A DNA stretch of 35,554 nucleotides from a virus, in IMG/VR virus record IMGVR_UViG_3300043786_000604, positions 1-35,554 of that record. One strand, written 5' to 3'. The position numbers and the translations under genes were made by a program. The notes beneath the pieces were generated by a model, which was not told where the DNA came from, ran no database searches, and saw only the letters and a program-made list of their open reading frames with translations. Of the stretch, positions 28,073 through 35,554 are shown one piece after another (the first letter of the stretch is position 1; every line of letters begins with the position of its first letter).

Positions 28073-30513
28073 GCGAAGCTTTAGACGTAAATGTAGTATG
28101 GGCGCCGCAAAAAGGACCGCAGGAGGCGCTGGTAAACTGCCCCATTACGCTTATTGGCTATGGTGGTGCACGAGGTGGTGGTAAGACTGACGGAGTACTA
28201 GGGAAGTTTGCAATTAAGCAGGAACAGTTAGGGGCTGACTTCAATGCTATCTTTTTTCGTAAAGAACTTCCTCAAGCTGACGACCTTATTGAGCGTGCCA
28301 AACAGATTTACTTACCGCTTAAAGCGCATTGGCAGGACCAGAAAAAGCAGTTTACCTTCCTGTCGGGTGGTCGCCTACGTTTTAGACCTTTAGCTAATGA
28401 CGCTGATGCTGAAAAATACCAGGGCCAGAATCTTTGCGTAGCGGTTGGTACTCCTATTCGCATGGCAGATGGCACTTTTAAGCCGATAGAACAAATTCAG
28501 GTCGGCGATATGGTCGCGACCTTACTTGGGCCTAGACGTATAAAACATGTCACTACGCCTTATCTTGCGCCTTGCGTCGAAAGCCAGGTTTTGGCCCAGG
28601 ACGGCACCGAGGTGGGGCGTCAGAAAAATCCCATTTGGCATCCTGTTTTGACCGCACACGGAGTTTCTTCCACCGCTGGAGACTGCGAGCAACACAAGTT
28701 TCTGAAACGCCATATTGATGAGCAATCTCGGCTATGGGCTTTATCTGCTTGTAACGTAGATCGTATATTTCCTGCATATAAGGGTCTAAAGCACCAGGCT
28801 TGGTTCGCTTGCTTAGAAGATAAGAAAACTTATTGTAAAGAGTCATTGGATGACAACCTAACTTTGCAGCAGCTTCCATCGTTGTCCGTCCCTGTAACGC
28901 TTCACGCACCGACTGTTCGGTTAAAGCAAAAGCACGAGCGCCACGGCCACGACGAATCCAGCGAATGTCATGCTCAACACAAATCCGTCGAACAGTTGTC
29001 GGACTTAGCCCCAATGCAGCAAAAGATACGTCAGGGTTTTCAGCAGCTTGACGCACTTTTTCAACCAGGTCTGGGTTCGCTCTGGCACTTCGATGATGGT
29101 CTTTCATGTGAGCAGACCAACTTGTATACAACTTCAAGTTCTCAAGACGATTATCAGTTTTCTCGTGATTTATGTGATGAACGCACTCGCCAGGTCGTAG
29201 AAACCGGCCAAGGTGAATTTCCATTACAAGGCGATGCTGTTGAATTACACCATACATTGACCGGGGATGCGTCGGGCACCACTCAAACACATAGCCCTGC
29301 GCCGATACAGTGGTGGGTGCATCCTTATAGCGGCAAGGCTTTTCATCTGGCTGAGGACGTTGTTTTTGGAAAGATGGTAATGACATATATTGGTGAGCAC
29401 CTTGTAACTGATTTAACGGTTGAAGAAGCTAATCATTATATATCAGATTGCGGCCTTATCAACAAGAACTCAGATTGCGCTATAGAGGAAGCTGGTAACT
29501 ATGCTGACCCTTCCCCTATCTGGAAGCTATTCGGAGCACTACGAGGCAAGGGAGGCGGTCAAATCATCCTTACCTTTAACCCTGGCGGTATTGGGCATCA
29601 TTGGCTTAAAGAGTTGTTTATTAAACCAGCGCCAAAAGGGATGAAGGTACTTACTAAGGTGCTACCTAACGGCGGTAGTTTTGATTACATTTACATACCA
29701 AGCAGGGTTACAGATAACCAAATTTTGTTAGCTAGAGACCCTGAATATATTAACCGCTTGCACATGGTAGGTAGCCCTGAGCTAGTGCGAGCATGGCTAG
29801 AAGGAGATTTTGAGATCCATGAAGGCAGTTACTTTCCTGAGTTTAGCTCTAAACACATTGTTACTCCTTTCAATGTACCAAAGCATTGGCCCCGCTATTT
29901 GGGGTTTGACTGGGGTTATCGCTCTCCTTTTGCTGCTGTCTGGGGTGCAGTTAGCTCTGGACGTAATGATAGAGGTGATGAAGTTCCGTATCCTAAAGGA
30001 GCAATTATCATATACCGAGAAATGTCTGCAAAGGGAGTCGATAACGTCGAGCAAGCTAACCGAATCGCTTCAGTATCCATGGGAGAAAATCCAATAAGCG
30101 TAGCTGACCCTAGTATCTTTAGCCATGAAGGGGGCCCAAGCATTAACGACCAATTTAATTCTATTTTTGCTAAATATAAGCATCCTACCTTTAGGCCAGC
30201 AGATAACGACCGCATCAGCGGCTGGTCTCAAATTAGACAAAGGCTAGTAGCTAACCCGCCTTTATTGTATATCTTTGCTACTTGCCCGTATTTGCTAGAA
30301 ACCTTACCATCGATGTCAATAGACAAACGTAATCCAGAAGATTTGGATAGCAGCGGTAACGACCACGGCGTCGACGCCTTACGCTACTTGTGTAAAGCTC
30401 GTTTAATTGACGCTAAATGGGAGCAAACTCCAGACGTGGTAGGTAAGGGTATTGTTAAATTGCAAAGTTATATAGCGCGAATAAGGGCTAGAAACAAAAG
30501 ACCGACAATATGA
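28069..30513 (+). CDS. terL: Large terminase subunit precursor interrupted by an intein
   Basis: The 814-residue precursor is expected to splice to 469 residues, a normal TerL size. The ATPase part has Walker A GYGGARGGGKT (residues 30-40) and, after the intein, SDCAIEEAGNY (Ser468 on) as Walker B/catalytic region. The motif YQGQNL (117-122) immediately before the intein joins to SDCAIEEAG, the natural TerL sequence. The nuclease part shows FDWG (Asp614), VADPS (Asp680) and NDHGVDALRY (Asp765, Asp769), the usual metal-binding acids. It cuts and pumps DNA into the procapsid. Its ends overlap both neighbours by ATGA. The terL product is inactive unless spliced because the insertion splits the ATPase core. 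Confidence 0.93.
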   Translation: MSEALDVNVVWAPQKGPQEALVNCPITLIGYGGARGGGKTDGVLGKFAIKQEQLGADFNAIFFRKELPQADDLIERAKQIYLPLKAHWQDQKKQFTFLSGGRLRFRPLANDADAEKYQGQNLCVAVGTPIRMADGTFKPIEQIQVGDMVATLLGPRRIKHVTTPYLAPCVESQVLAQDGTEVGRQKNPIWHPVLTAHGVSSTAGDCEQHKFLKRHIDEQSRLWALSACNVDRIFPAYKGLKHQAWFACLEDKKTYCKESLDDNLTLQQLPSLSVPVTLHAPTVRLKQKHERHGHDESSECHAQHKSVEQLSDLAPMQQKIRQGFQQLDALFQPGLGSLWHFDDGLSCEQTNLYTTSSSQDDYQFSRDLCDERTRQVVETGQGEFPLQGDAVELHHTLTGDASGTTQTHSPAPIQWWVHPYSGKAFHLAEDVVFGKMVMTYIGEHLVTDLTVEEANHYISDCGLINKNSDCAIEEAGNYADPSPIWKLFGALRGKGGGQIILTFNPGGIGHHWLKELFIKPAPKGMKVLTKVLPNGGSFDYIYIPSRVTDNQILLARDPEYINRLHMVGSPELVRAWLEGDFEIHEGSYFPEFSSKHIVTPFNVPKHWPRYLGFDWGYRSPFAAVWGAVSSGRNDRGDEVPYPKGAIIIYREMSAKGVDNVEQANRIASVSMGENPISVADPSIFSHEGGPSINDQFNSIFAKYKHPTFRPADNDRISGWSQIRQRLVANPPLLYIFATCPYLLETLPSMSIDKRNPEDLDSSGNDHGVDALRYLCKARLIDAKWEQTPDVVGKGIVKLQSYIARIRARNKRPTI
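28553..29386 (-). CDS. HNH homing endonuclease encoded antisense inside the intein
   Basis: The 277-residue product reads opposite intein residues 40-318. The HNH core is GVIQQHRLVMEIHLGRFL then PGECVHHINHEKTDNR with LENLKLYTS (about residues 46-89), containing His70/His71 and Asn79/Asn83, the usual ββα-metal nuclease pattern of phage homing enzymes. Three helix-turn-helix segments follow (about 107-140, 157-190, 204-240), suitable for long-site recognition, then a basic tail. The ATG at 29386 has AAGGTG 11 bases upstream. Its likely target is the intein-free terL site. Inteins normally fuse the nuclease in frame, so this placement is unusual. Confidence 0.9.
   Translation of the reverse strand: MSLPSFQKQRPQPDEKPCRYKDAPTTVSAQGYVFEWCPTHPRSMYGVIQQHRLVMEIHLGRFLRPGECVHHINHEKTDNRLENLKLYTSWSAHMKDHHRSARANPDLVEKVRQAAENPDVSFAALGLSPTTVRRICVEHDIRWIRRGRGARAFALTEQSVREALQGRTTMEAAAKLGCHPMTLYNKFSYLLSKRTKPGALDPYMQEIYDLRYKQIKPIAEIAHQYGVSETCVARSLQRWKKLRVRSKQDAKWDFSDAPPRCRPGPKPGFRRKAQDKA
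29435..29462 (-). promoter_or_regulatory. Near-consensus sigma70 promoter for the antisense endonuclease
   Basis: Minus strand: -35 TTGATA (29457-29462), 16-base spacer, -10 TATAAT (29435-29440, perfect). A start near 29428 gives a leader of about 42 bases to the ATG at 29386. The promoter lies within the DNA encoding intein blocks F/G, so the same bases specify splicing residues and promoter elements. Confidence 0.75.
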
Positions 30514-33131
30514 AAATTAAAGCTAGGTCGTTAGTCAAAAAGTATTCAGCCCAATGGTGGAAAGCCCAAATTGATTACGCTGAAAAACGGTTTGAAAAGT
30601 TTGTCAAAGCAGCCGAAGAATCCATTAAAGTATATAACGGCGTAAAAGCCATAGAAAGCATGAAAGATGCTTCTAGGCGTCTTAATGCGTGGTGGTATTG
30701 CACAAACACTTTGCTCCCCGCTTACTACAGTTCCACTCCCAAAGCTGAAGTAGACTTGCGAAAGCGAGCCGGGGGGCTCCCTTATGAGCTAGGTAGCGTA
30801 GTCATGGAGCGCAATACCCAGTATGCCATGGACTGCCATTTTGACTTTGACAAAGTCGGCTATAACGCAGCATTGCAATTTTTACTTACCGGCCAAGCAG
30901 TTTTATGGGCCAGATACGTTCCAAAGTTTGAAACTGTTTATCAAGAAATCGCAGTAATTCGTGATCCAGAAGGTAACTTTCTAACAGGAGATGGTAAGCC
31001 TTATGACGGGGACACTTCAGGATTTACTGAACAAGGTGGTGGGATATTTGTCTCTTCCGTTGAGGTTGAACAGAAAGTTAGCGAAAAGGCTATTCTTGAG
31101 GTGGTTCACTACAACGATTACCTCTGCTCTGATGCAAGAAACGAACAAGAAATCGAGTGGCAAGCAAAGCGCGCTTATTTGGATAGGGAACAAGCAGAGG
31201 CGTTATTTGGCTCAGAAAAGGCAGAGGAACTTAACTACGATTCATTCCCAGAAACTCAAAAAAAAGAACGTGCACGAGAGGACCATCAGCTAGAAGGTAA
31301 AGCCGAGGTATGGGAAATCTGGTGCGAAGCTACTAATCGCATTTATTGGCTACAAACTGGCTCTAGTGGCAGAATTATTGATGAAGCTGAACCATCTATA
31401 AAGTTTGAAAAATTCTACCCTTGCGTTGTTATACGCCAATCACAAGACCCAGACTCAATTATTCCAGTATCAGATTTTACCCATGCAAAAGATCAGATCC
31501 TACAGGTAGAGCGCCTCCATACCCGTATCCACGGGCTAACCCAAGCTGTTAGAGCTAACTTTGCTTATGACTCAGCTATGGGCGACCTAATTGAACAGTT
31601 GTTTCAAGATGACTTAAAGGGTGTCGGTATTCCTAATTGGCCAACTAACAAAGGCAGAGGTGGTTTGCAGGGTGGCATGGAGTTTTTGCCAGTAGAGCAG
31701 TTTGTAAATGCTCTTAACGTGCTTCAGCAAAGCCTCCAGCAAGCCCTACAACAGCTTTATGAAACCCTAAAGGTATCAGACCTGCTTAGAGGAACATCAG
31801 AGCAATACAAGTCAGCTACGGCCAATAGGCTTGAATCGCAGTGGTCATCGCTTGGCTTGGTAGTGCGTCAAAATATGTTCACCAAGTTTGTATCTGATGC
31901 TATTAGCAATCTTGGCACAATTATTGCAGAGCAATTTGATGAGCAGCGCATTCTAGAAACCGCCGATGCTGATGCTCTTATAGAGCCAACTATTTTTATA
32001 CCCCAGCCACCTCCGTTGCCAATGCCACAAGAAGGGCAAGAGGGTATGTCACCAGATGAGTTAGGTATGGGAGCGCCAATGCCGCCAATGGCACCGCCTC
32101 AACCTGACCCGCTGCAACTAATTGACCAAATGAAGCAGCAAATCATTGATATTTTGCGTGATCCAACCAAGCGAAGCTACCGCATACAAATAGCTTCCGA
32201 TTCGATGGTTGCCATAGACCAGGCGCAACAGCAACAAGAAGCACAGGCGCTTATTTCAACAGCAGGGCAGTTTTTTGATCAAATGCGCGGTTTGGTAGAA
32301 CAATACCCGCCGCTAGTAGAGTTTAGCATTAGCTTGTTCCAAAATATGATTAAGCGCTTTAAGGGAGGCAAGGAGCTAGATGGCATATTTACCAAAGCCT
32401 TACAGCAAATTGGTGAGATTTCTAAAGCAAAAGAAGAGGCAGCTAAACAGCCGCCTCCGCCTGATCCTAAGACTCTTGAAATACAAGGTAGGATGCAAAT
32501 AGCTCAAATTGAATCGCAAGCACGAGTGCAAGCGGTTCAAATGGATATGCAAGACAAGGCAGTTAAAAACCAACTTGCAGCACAAGAGCAGCAATTAAAA
32601 ATGCAGCGCGACCAGTTAGAAGCTCAACTAGCAGTACAAAAACAGCAAACAGATGAGTACTTCAAACAACAAGAACTTGCTATTGCACAACAAGAAATTC
32701 AAGTTAAGCAACAAGCAGTTCAAGTAGATATGCTCAAAGTGCAAGCAAGTGCTCAGACCGAAGCAGATAAGGCTTTGATCAAACAAGAAAGCTCACAAAT
32801 GCAGCATATCCTTGAGATACAAAAATTAGAGCTGGAACAAATGCGTATTCGCTTATCTGAATCAGAAAAGCTAATGGAAGAACGCAGGTTAGCTAGTGAA
32901 CAGCAATTAGAACGAATTAGATTGAGTATGGAGAATATCCAAACTCAAGCGCTTAAAACTACAGAGCCTCAAATGGCTCAAGCTAAACCAAAGCGCAAAA
33001 AGAAAGGCACAATTATTACCGATGAGCAAGGTAATCCAGTAGCATTAGAAATCAGTGAAGAACCAGAACGTAAAACGGCTAAACTGATTACTGACGAGTC
33101 AGGTGAGTTTGTAGGAATGGAGATTGACTAA
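30510..33131 (+). CDS. Portal protein with long coiled-coil C-terminus
   Basis: The 873-residue product starts with ATG overlapping the terL stop (ATGA). The first ~520 residues follow a portal plan: SRRLNAWWYCTNTLLPAYYSS, WARYVPKFETVYQEI, a helical crown with LRGTSEQYKSATANRLESQWSS (about 425-450). A P/M-rich linker (about 500-545) leads to a long Q/E/A coiled coil (about 640-815), much longer than most portals. The end has two similar motifs, IITDEQGNPVALEI and LITDESGEFVGMEI. The portal forms the dodecameric DNA gate at one capsid vertex. Confidence 0.88.
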   Translation: MKIKARSLVKKYSAQWWKAQIDYAEKRFEKFVKAAEESIKVYNGVKAIESMKDASRRLNAWWYCTNTLLPAYYSSTPKAEVDLRKRAGGLPYELGSVVMERNTQYAMDCHFDFDKVGYNAALQFLLTGQAVLWARYVPKFETVYQEIAVIRDPEGNFLTGDGKPYDGDTSGFTEQGGGIFVSSVEVEQKVSEKAILEVVHYNDYLCSDARNEQEIEWQAKRAYLDREQAEALFGSEKAEELNYDSFPETQKKERAREDHQLEGKAEVWEIWCEATNRIYWLQTGSSGRIIDEAEPSIKFEKFYPCVVIRQSQDPDSIIPVSDFTHAKDQILQVERLHTRIHGLTQAVRANFAYDSAMGDLIEQLFQDDLKGVGIPNWPTNKGRGGLQGGMEFLPVEQFVNALNVLQQSLQQALQQLYETLKVSDLLRGTSEQYKSATANRLESQWSSLGLVVRQNMFTKFVSDAISNLGTIIAEQFDEQRILETADADALIEPTIFIPQPPPLPMPQEGQEGMSPDELGMGAPMPPMAPPQPDPLQLIDQMKQQIIDILRDPTKRSYRIQIASDSMVAIDQAQQQQEAQALISTAGQFFDQMRGLVEQYPPLVEFSISLFQNMIKRFKGGKELDGIFTKALQQIGEISKAKEEAAKQPPPPDPKTLEIQGRMQIAQIESQARVQAVQMDMQDKAVKNQLAAQEQQLKMQRDQLEAQLAVQKQQTDEYFKQQELAIAQQEIQVKQQAVQVDMLKVQASAQTEADKALIKQESSQMQHILEIQKLELEQMRIRLSESEKLMEERRLASEQQLERIRLSMENIQTQALKTTEPQMAQAKPKRKKKGTIITDEQGNPVALEISEEPERKTAKLITDESGEFVGMEID

Positions 33132-33556
33132 TGGCAAATGCAATATATAACAAGGCAAAGTATAAGTGGATGGCCCCTGGTACGCTAGGAAGTTCACAGG
33201 GCGATAGTATCGATATGCTTGATGATACTATTAAGGTAGCTCTTATCGACACGGGTGCTTACACCTTTTCTCAGACACATGAGTATTGGTCATCCGCCTC
33301 GTCGGCATTAGTGGGCACTGCGGCAACGCTCGCATCTAAAACGCTAACAGATAATGTGTTTGATGCTGCTGATGTAACCTACACTTCTGTTACGGGTAAC
33401 AGCGTAGAGGCTTTAATTATTTACAAGGATACAGGTTCTGCCGCTACATCGCCGTTAATTGCGTATATTGATGTTGTGGCAAGCGGATTACCTGTTACGC
33501 CAAACGGCGGTAACATCACTGTCACTTGGAACGCTTCAGGAATCTTTGCGTTGTAG
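33131..33556 (+). CDS. Virion-associated hypothetical protein
   Basis: The 141-residue product is small-residue and Thr/Ser-rich, beta-type, with DDTIKVALIDTGAYTFSQTHEYWSS (about 31-55), a pattern common in phage proteins near portals and collars. The start shares one base with the portal stop (TAATG). The function is unknown. Confidence 0.74.
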   Translation: MANAIYNKAKYKWMAPGTLGSSQGDSIDMLDDTIKVALIDTGAYTFSQTHEYWSSASSALVGTAATLASKTLTDNVFDAADVTYTSVTGNSVEALIIYKDTGSAATSPLIAYIDVVASGLPVTPNGGNITVTWNASGIFAL

Positions 33557-33565
33557 GATGCAAAA

Positions 33566-34018
33566 ATGGACTTAACGCCGTTAATTGAAGAACTAAAAAA
33601 ACCTGAGTATCAAGATAAAACTGATGCTGAGTGTGTTGATATGGTCAATGCTAAAACTGTTGTAGTTAGGCGGCCTGTATCTGCTGCGTTACTTAAACAG
33701 CGCTGTATTGAACAGGGCTTTTGGGGAGACCTTCAGTTAGCGGCTGCTGATTCTGCAGAAACAGGCGAGCGTCGCAAACTAGCATTGGAAGTGGTTAGCT
33801 GGCTAAACGATACTCGTATGCCACTAGAGCTAATTAACCTAGATGAGCCATCTGTTCAAAACATAATGATAGAATTATACAATGAACAGTTTATTCCAAT
33901 GGAAACTCTTACAGAGTTACAAGCACTGCCAAACACGACAATTAGTTGGTGTGAGAGTGTAGGGCTTGGCAAGGAGATTGGATTAGGTTTTGTTATCAAC
34001 GCAAGGAGGGCAATATAA
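33566..34018 (+). CDS. Hypothetical protein in structural module
   Basis: The 150-residue product is helical, beginning MDLTPLIEELKKPEYQDKTDAE, with LLKQRCIEQGFWGDLQ (about 42-57) and a C-terminal SWCESVGLGKEIGLG. Similar proteins accompany phage structural genes. No motif points to an enzyme. It lies three bases before the next gene. Confidence 0.73.
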   Translation: MDLTPLIEELKKPEYQDKTDAECVDMVNAKTVVVRRPVSAALLKQRCIEQGFWGDLQLAAADSAETGERRKLALEVVSWLNDTRMPLELINLDEPSVQNIMIELYNEQFIPMETLTELQALPNTTISWCESVGLGKEIGLGFVINARRAI

Positions 34019-34021
34019 GCC

Positions 34022-34522
34022 ATGGCGAATGATATTTTAACTAAATACGCTACCTCTACTACGCTAACAGCGGCAGTAGCTTCACTATTATCTGACACAA
34101 GTTTGCTTGCTGGTATTGAATCAAGTGTTATCGATAACAGAACAAACGGATACGATGATTACCTTGTAAGCGGTAAAATTACTACGGGCACTACGCCAAC
34201 AACAAGCAGACAAATAGAAGTATGGGCGGTCGCCTGGGACGGTAACGCTTGGCCTGATGTATTTGACGGAACTTCATCTGCTGAAACTATAACAAGTGCA
34301 GAAATTAAAACCGCAATATGTAAGCCAGTTTCAATAATGCCTGTTAATGCTACTTCTGATAGAACGTACTCTTTTACTGGTGTCAGTTTAAAGCAAGTAT
34401 TTGGCGGGGCCTTACCTTCTCAATGCGTACTTTTTGTAGTGCACAATACTGGAGTAGCTCTTAACGCCACAGCGGGCAATCACGAGTTAAGAATTCAGGG
34501 CGTATATCCACAGGTGCAGTAA
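34022..34522 (+). CDS. Structural beta-type hypothetical protein
   Basis: The 166-residue product has an N-terminal helix (ILTKYATSTTLTAAVASLL), then beta strands (RQIEVWAVAWDGNAWPDVFDG; SQCVLFVVHNTG). It resembles phage neck or tail-associated proteins found next to LamG-type adhesins. Role inferred from neighbours only. Its stop overlaps or abuts the next ATG. Confidence 0.74.
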   Translation: MANDILTKYATSTTLTAAVASLLSDTSLLAGIESSVIDNRTNGYDDYLVSGKITTGTTPTTSRQIEVWAVAWDGNAWPDVFDGTSSAETITSAEIKTAICKPVSIMPVNATSDRTYSFTGVSLKQVFGGALPSQCVLFVVHNTGVALNATAGNHELRIQGVYPQVQ

Positions 34523-35554
34523 ATGGCACTGAAGGACGGATTAGTTAGGGCGTATGTTCCTTGGCTGGGGGCTTCCGGCGGGCGACTTATAGATAGGTCG
34601 AACGCTAGAAATCATGCCACGTTGTCAGGCATGGATCCAGGCACAGACTGGACGGCTGCTACTGTTAGCGGACTATCTGGTACTGTTCTTGATTTCGACG
34701 GTACTAACGACACAGTTACCGCTACTGCTACACAATCACTTACGACTTATCCTTTTACTTTATCGTCTTGGGCTTCAAACAGAGCGCTGCCAGCCTCTGT
34801 TTATCATCAAAGTTTAGCAGTTGGTACAGGCTCTAGTAACTATTTTGCTGTTGGTTTTGTTAATATCAGCGGCAGTTTAAGAGCTAGCATTGTAGGTCGT
34901 AATACTACATTTACTCAAAGTAACTCGACTGTAAATCGCTCTCTGAATACTTGGTATCACCTAGTCGGAGTATTTGAGTCGGCTACAAGTAGAAAGCTGT
35001 ATGTTAATGGAGTTTTAGACCATACAGGTACGACTAGTGTTACCGAATTAGCTAACGGAACTGGTGTAAGAATAGGTTCCCAATTTGCAACGCACTTTTT
35101 TAACGGTCAAATTGCCGAAGGTTTAATTTACAATAGAGTATTACCTGATGCTGAAATAGCGCAATTATATCAGTTAGGACCAGGAACATTATTTAGACCG
35201 CAGCCGAGGCGATTAGGCTTTGTGCCTGTTACTGGCGGGCAAACAATCAATGCTAACCTGTTTACTAATACTAACACGTTTTATAACGCTACAGTTACAG
35301 CCGGTGCCGTTAATATATCGGCCAATCTGCTTACAAATACTAGCACGTTCTACGATGCAACAATTAGCTCTGGCACTGCTAATATAGATGCTAATTTACT
35401 AACTAACACCAGCACATTCTATAATGCTACTGTTACTGCTGGCGCTGTTACCATATCGGCTGACCTGCTTAGCAACGCTAATACATTCTACAATGCTGTT
35501 GTGTCCATTGGCGACACTATTGTTGCAGACCTATACACAAATAACAGTACAATT
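34523..35554 (+). CDS. LamG-type tail/adhesin protein, N-terminal part (continues at 2-751)
   Basis: The ATG at 34523 follows the TAA of the preceding gene directly. Residues ~1-235 fit a LamG/concanavalin-like jelly roll: LDFDGTNDTVTA, YPFTLSSWASN, TWYHLVGVFESATSRKLYVNG and FNGQIAEGLIYNRVLPDAEIAQLYQ are typical strands of this domain, which binds surface glycans or proteins. From residue ~245 a run of 22-23-residue repeats starts. The window ends in the fifth repeat, and joining at the overlap gives about 523 residues ending at 751. Confidence 0.84.
   Translation, partial: MALKDGLVRAYVPWLGASGGRLIDRSNARNHATLSGMDPGTDWTAATVSGLSGTVLDFDGTNDTVTATATQSLTTYPFTLSSWASNRALPASVYHQSLAVGTGSSNYFAVGFVNISGSLRASIVGRNTTFTQSNSTVNRSLNTWYHLVGVFESATSRKLYVNGVLDHTGTTSVTELANGTGVRIGSQFATHFFNGQIAEGLIYNRVLPDAEIAQLYQLGPGTLFRPQPRRLGFVPVTGGQTINANLFTNTNTFYNATVTAGAVNISANLLTNTSTFYDATISSGTANIDANLLTNTSTFYNATVTAGAVTISADLLSNANTFYNAVVSIGDTIVADLYTNNSTI
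35255..35554 (+). repeat. Tandem 66-69-base coding repeats in tail gene
   Basis: Units begin at 35255, 35324, 35393, 35462 (66 bases) and 35528. Each encodes a version of NLLTNTSTFYNATVTAGAVTISA. The pattern continues at the window start. Copies differ at many bases but keep Asn, Phe/Tyr and small residues, suggesting a regular beta-solenoid or fibre-like stack. Confidence 0.82.
35344..35554. repeat. Right copy of terminal overlap
   Basis: This is identical to 1-211 except at 35470 and 35531 (synonymous). See the left copy. Together they imply circular closure with unit length 35,343. Confidence 0.93.

Larger units (their letters stand above)
28435..29469 (+). other. Intein in TerL (345 residues), Cys1 to terminal Asn, +1 Ser
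   Basis: Residue 1 is Cys (TerL residue 123). Block A is CVAVGTPIRMADGTFKPIEQ followed by IQVGDMVAT. A block-B-like NPIWHPVLTAHG lies at intein residues 65-76 with the expected His at 69. Blocks F and G are LVTDLTVEEANHYIS then DCGLINKN ending in Asn345, and the next extein residue is Ser. The expected splicing chemistry residues (Cys1, His of block B, Asn345, Ser+1) are present. Penultimate residue is Lys rather than the usual His, a departure that also occurs in some active inteins. Residues ~80-310 match no endonuclease on this strand. Confidence 0.88.

Noticed and set aside
28670-29350. Possible in-frame endonuclease domain in the plus-strand intein centre
   Set aside because: The plus-strand residues show no LAGLIDADG, HNH or GIY-YIG motif and have an odd His/Gln/Cys-rich composition expected from antisense reading, while the minus strand has a clear HNH protein.
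29797-30215. Overlapping frames on both strands within terL
   Set aside because: Shadows of a conserved nuclease-domain coding region; no independent start signals or motifs.

Overview
This window is essentially a complete genome of a tailed double-stranded DNA bacteriophage. It carries a small and large terminase, a long portal protein, scaffold, major capsid protein, a short-tail adaptor, a nozzle-like protein, internal virion (ejection) proteins with a lytic transglycosylase domain, and a tail fibre ending in an intramolecular chaperone. No tape measure, sheath or major tail tube gene is seen, so a podovirus-type virion is inferred. Strong Shine-Dalgarno sites, sigma70-like promoters and secreted muramidase genes point to a Gram-negative bacterial host, which cannot be named from this sequence. 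The first 211 bases are repeated as the last 211 with two synonymous differences, so the sequence closes to a circle of about 35,343 bp. The cut falls inside one tail gene.

Layout: (1) 26176-35554 continuing to 1-16713, plus strand: DNA methyltransferase, packaging genes, three small zinc-ribbon genes, terL, portal, structural genes, scaffold, capsid, tail, ejection proteins, fibre, then a lysis-like cassette ending in a holin. (2) 16710-23228, minus strand: tightly overlapping small genes, a resolvase-like nuclease, an SSB-like protein, a RecT/Bet-like annealing protein and a secreted lysis-like cluster. (3) 23358-24061, plus strand: a lambda-O-like replication initiator whose own gene holds four iterons and an AT-rich stretch, very probably the origin. 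(4) 24163-25268, minus strand: small unknown genes. (5) 25502-25765, plus strand: a putative helix-turn-helix regulator, then a 410-base intergenic region before the packaging operon.

The most striking element is in terL. The 814-residue frame contains a 345-residue intein (28435-29469) inserted just before the acidic ATPase motif. The centre of that intein is, on the opposite strand, a complete 277-residue HNH homing endonuclease gene (28553-29386). It has its own Shine-Dalgarno site and a near-consensus sigma70 promoter, the promoter lying inside the intein's C-terminal splicing motif. The terL frame stays open through the whole antisense gene. Inteins usually carry their endonuclease in frame on the same strand, so this nested antisense arrangement deserves priority.

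Regulation: three minus-strand promoters (21275-21303, 23273-23301, 25311-25339) share 17-base spacers and near-palindromic CTGT-N2-ACAG boxes covering the -35 element, which suggests one phage regulator. Several RNA hairpins lie before or between structural genes. No integrase, DNA polymerase, RNA polymerase or replicative helicase gene was found, so the phage presumably recruits the host replisome and host RNA polymerase. Nothing in the window demonstrates lysogeny.
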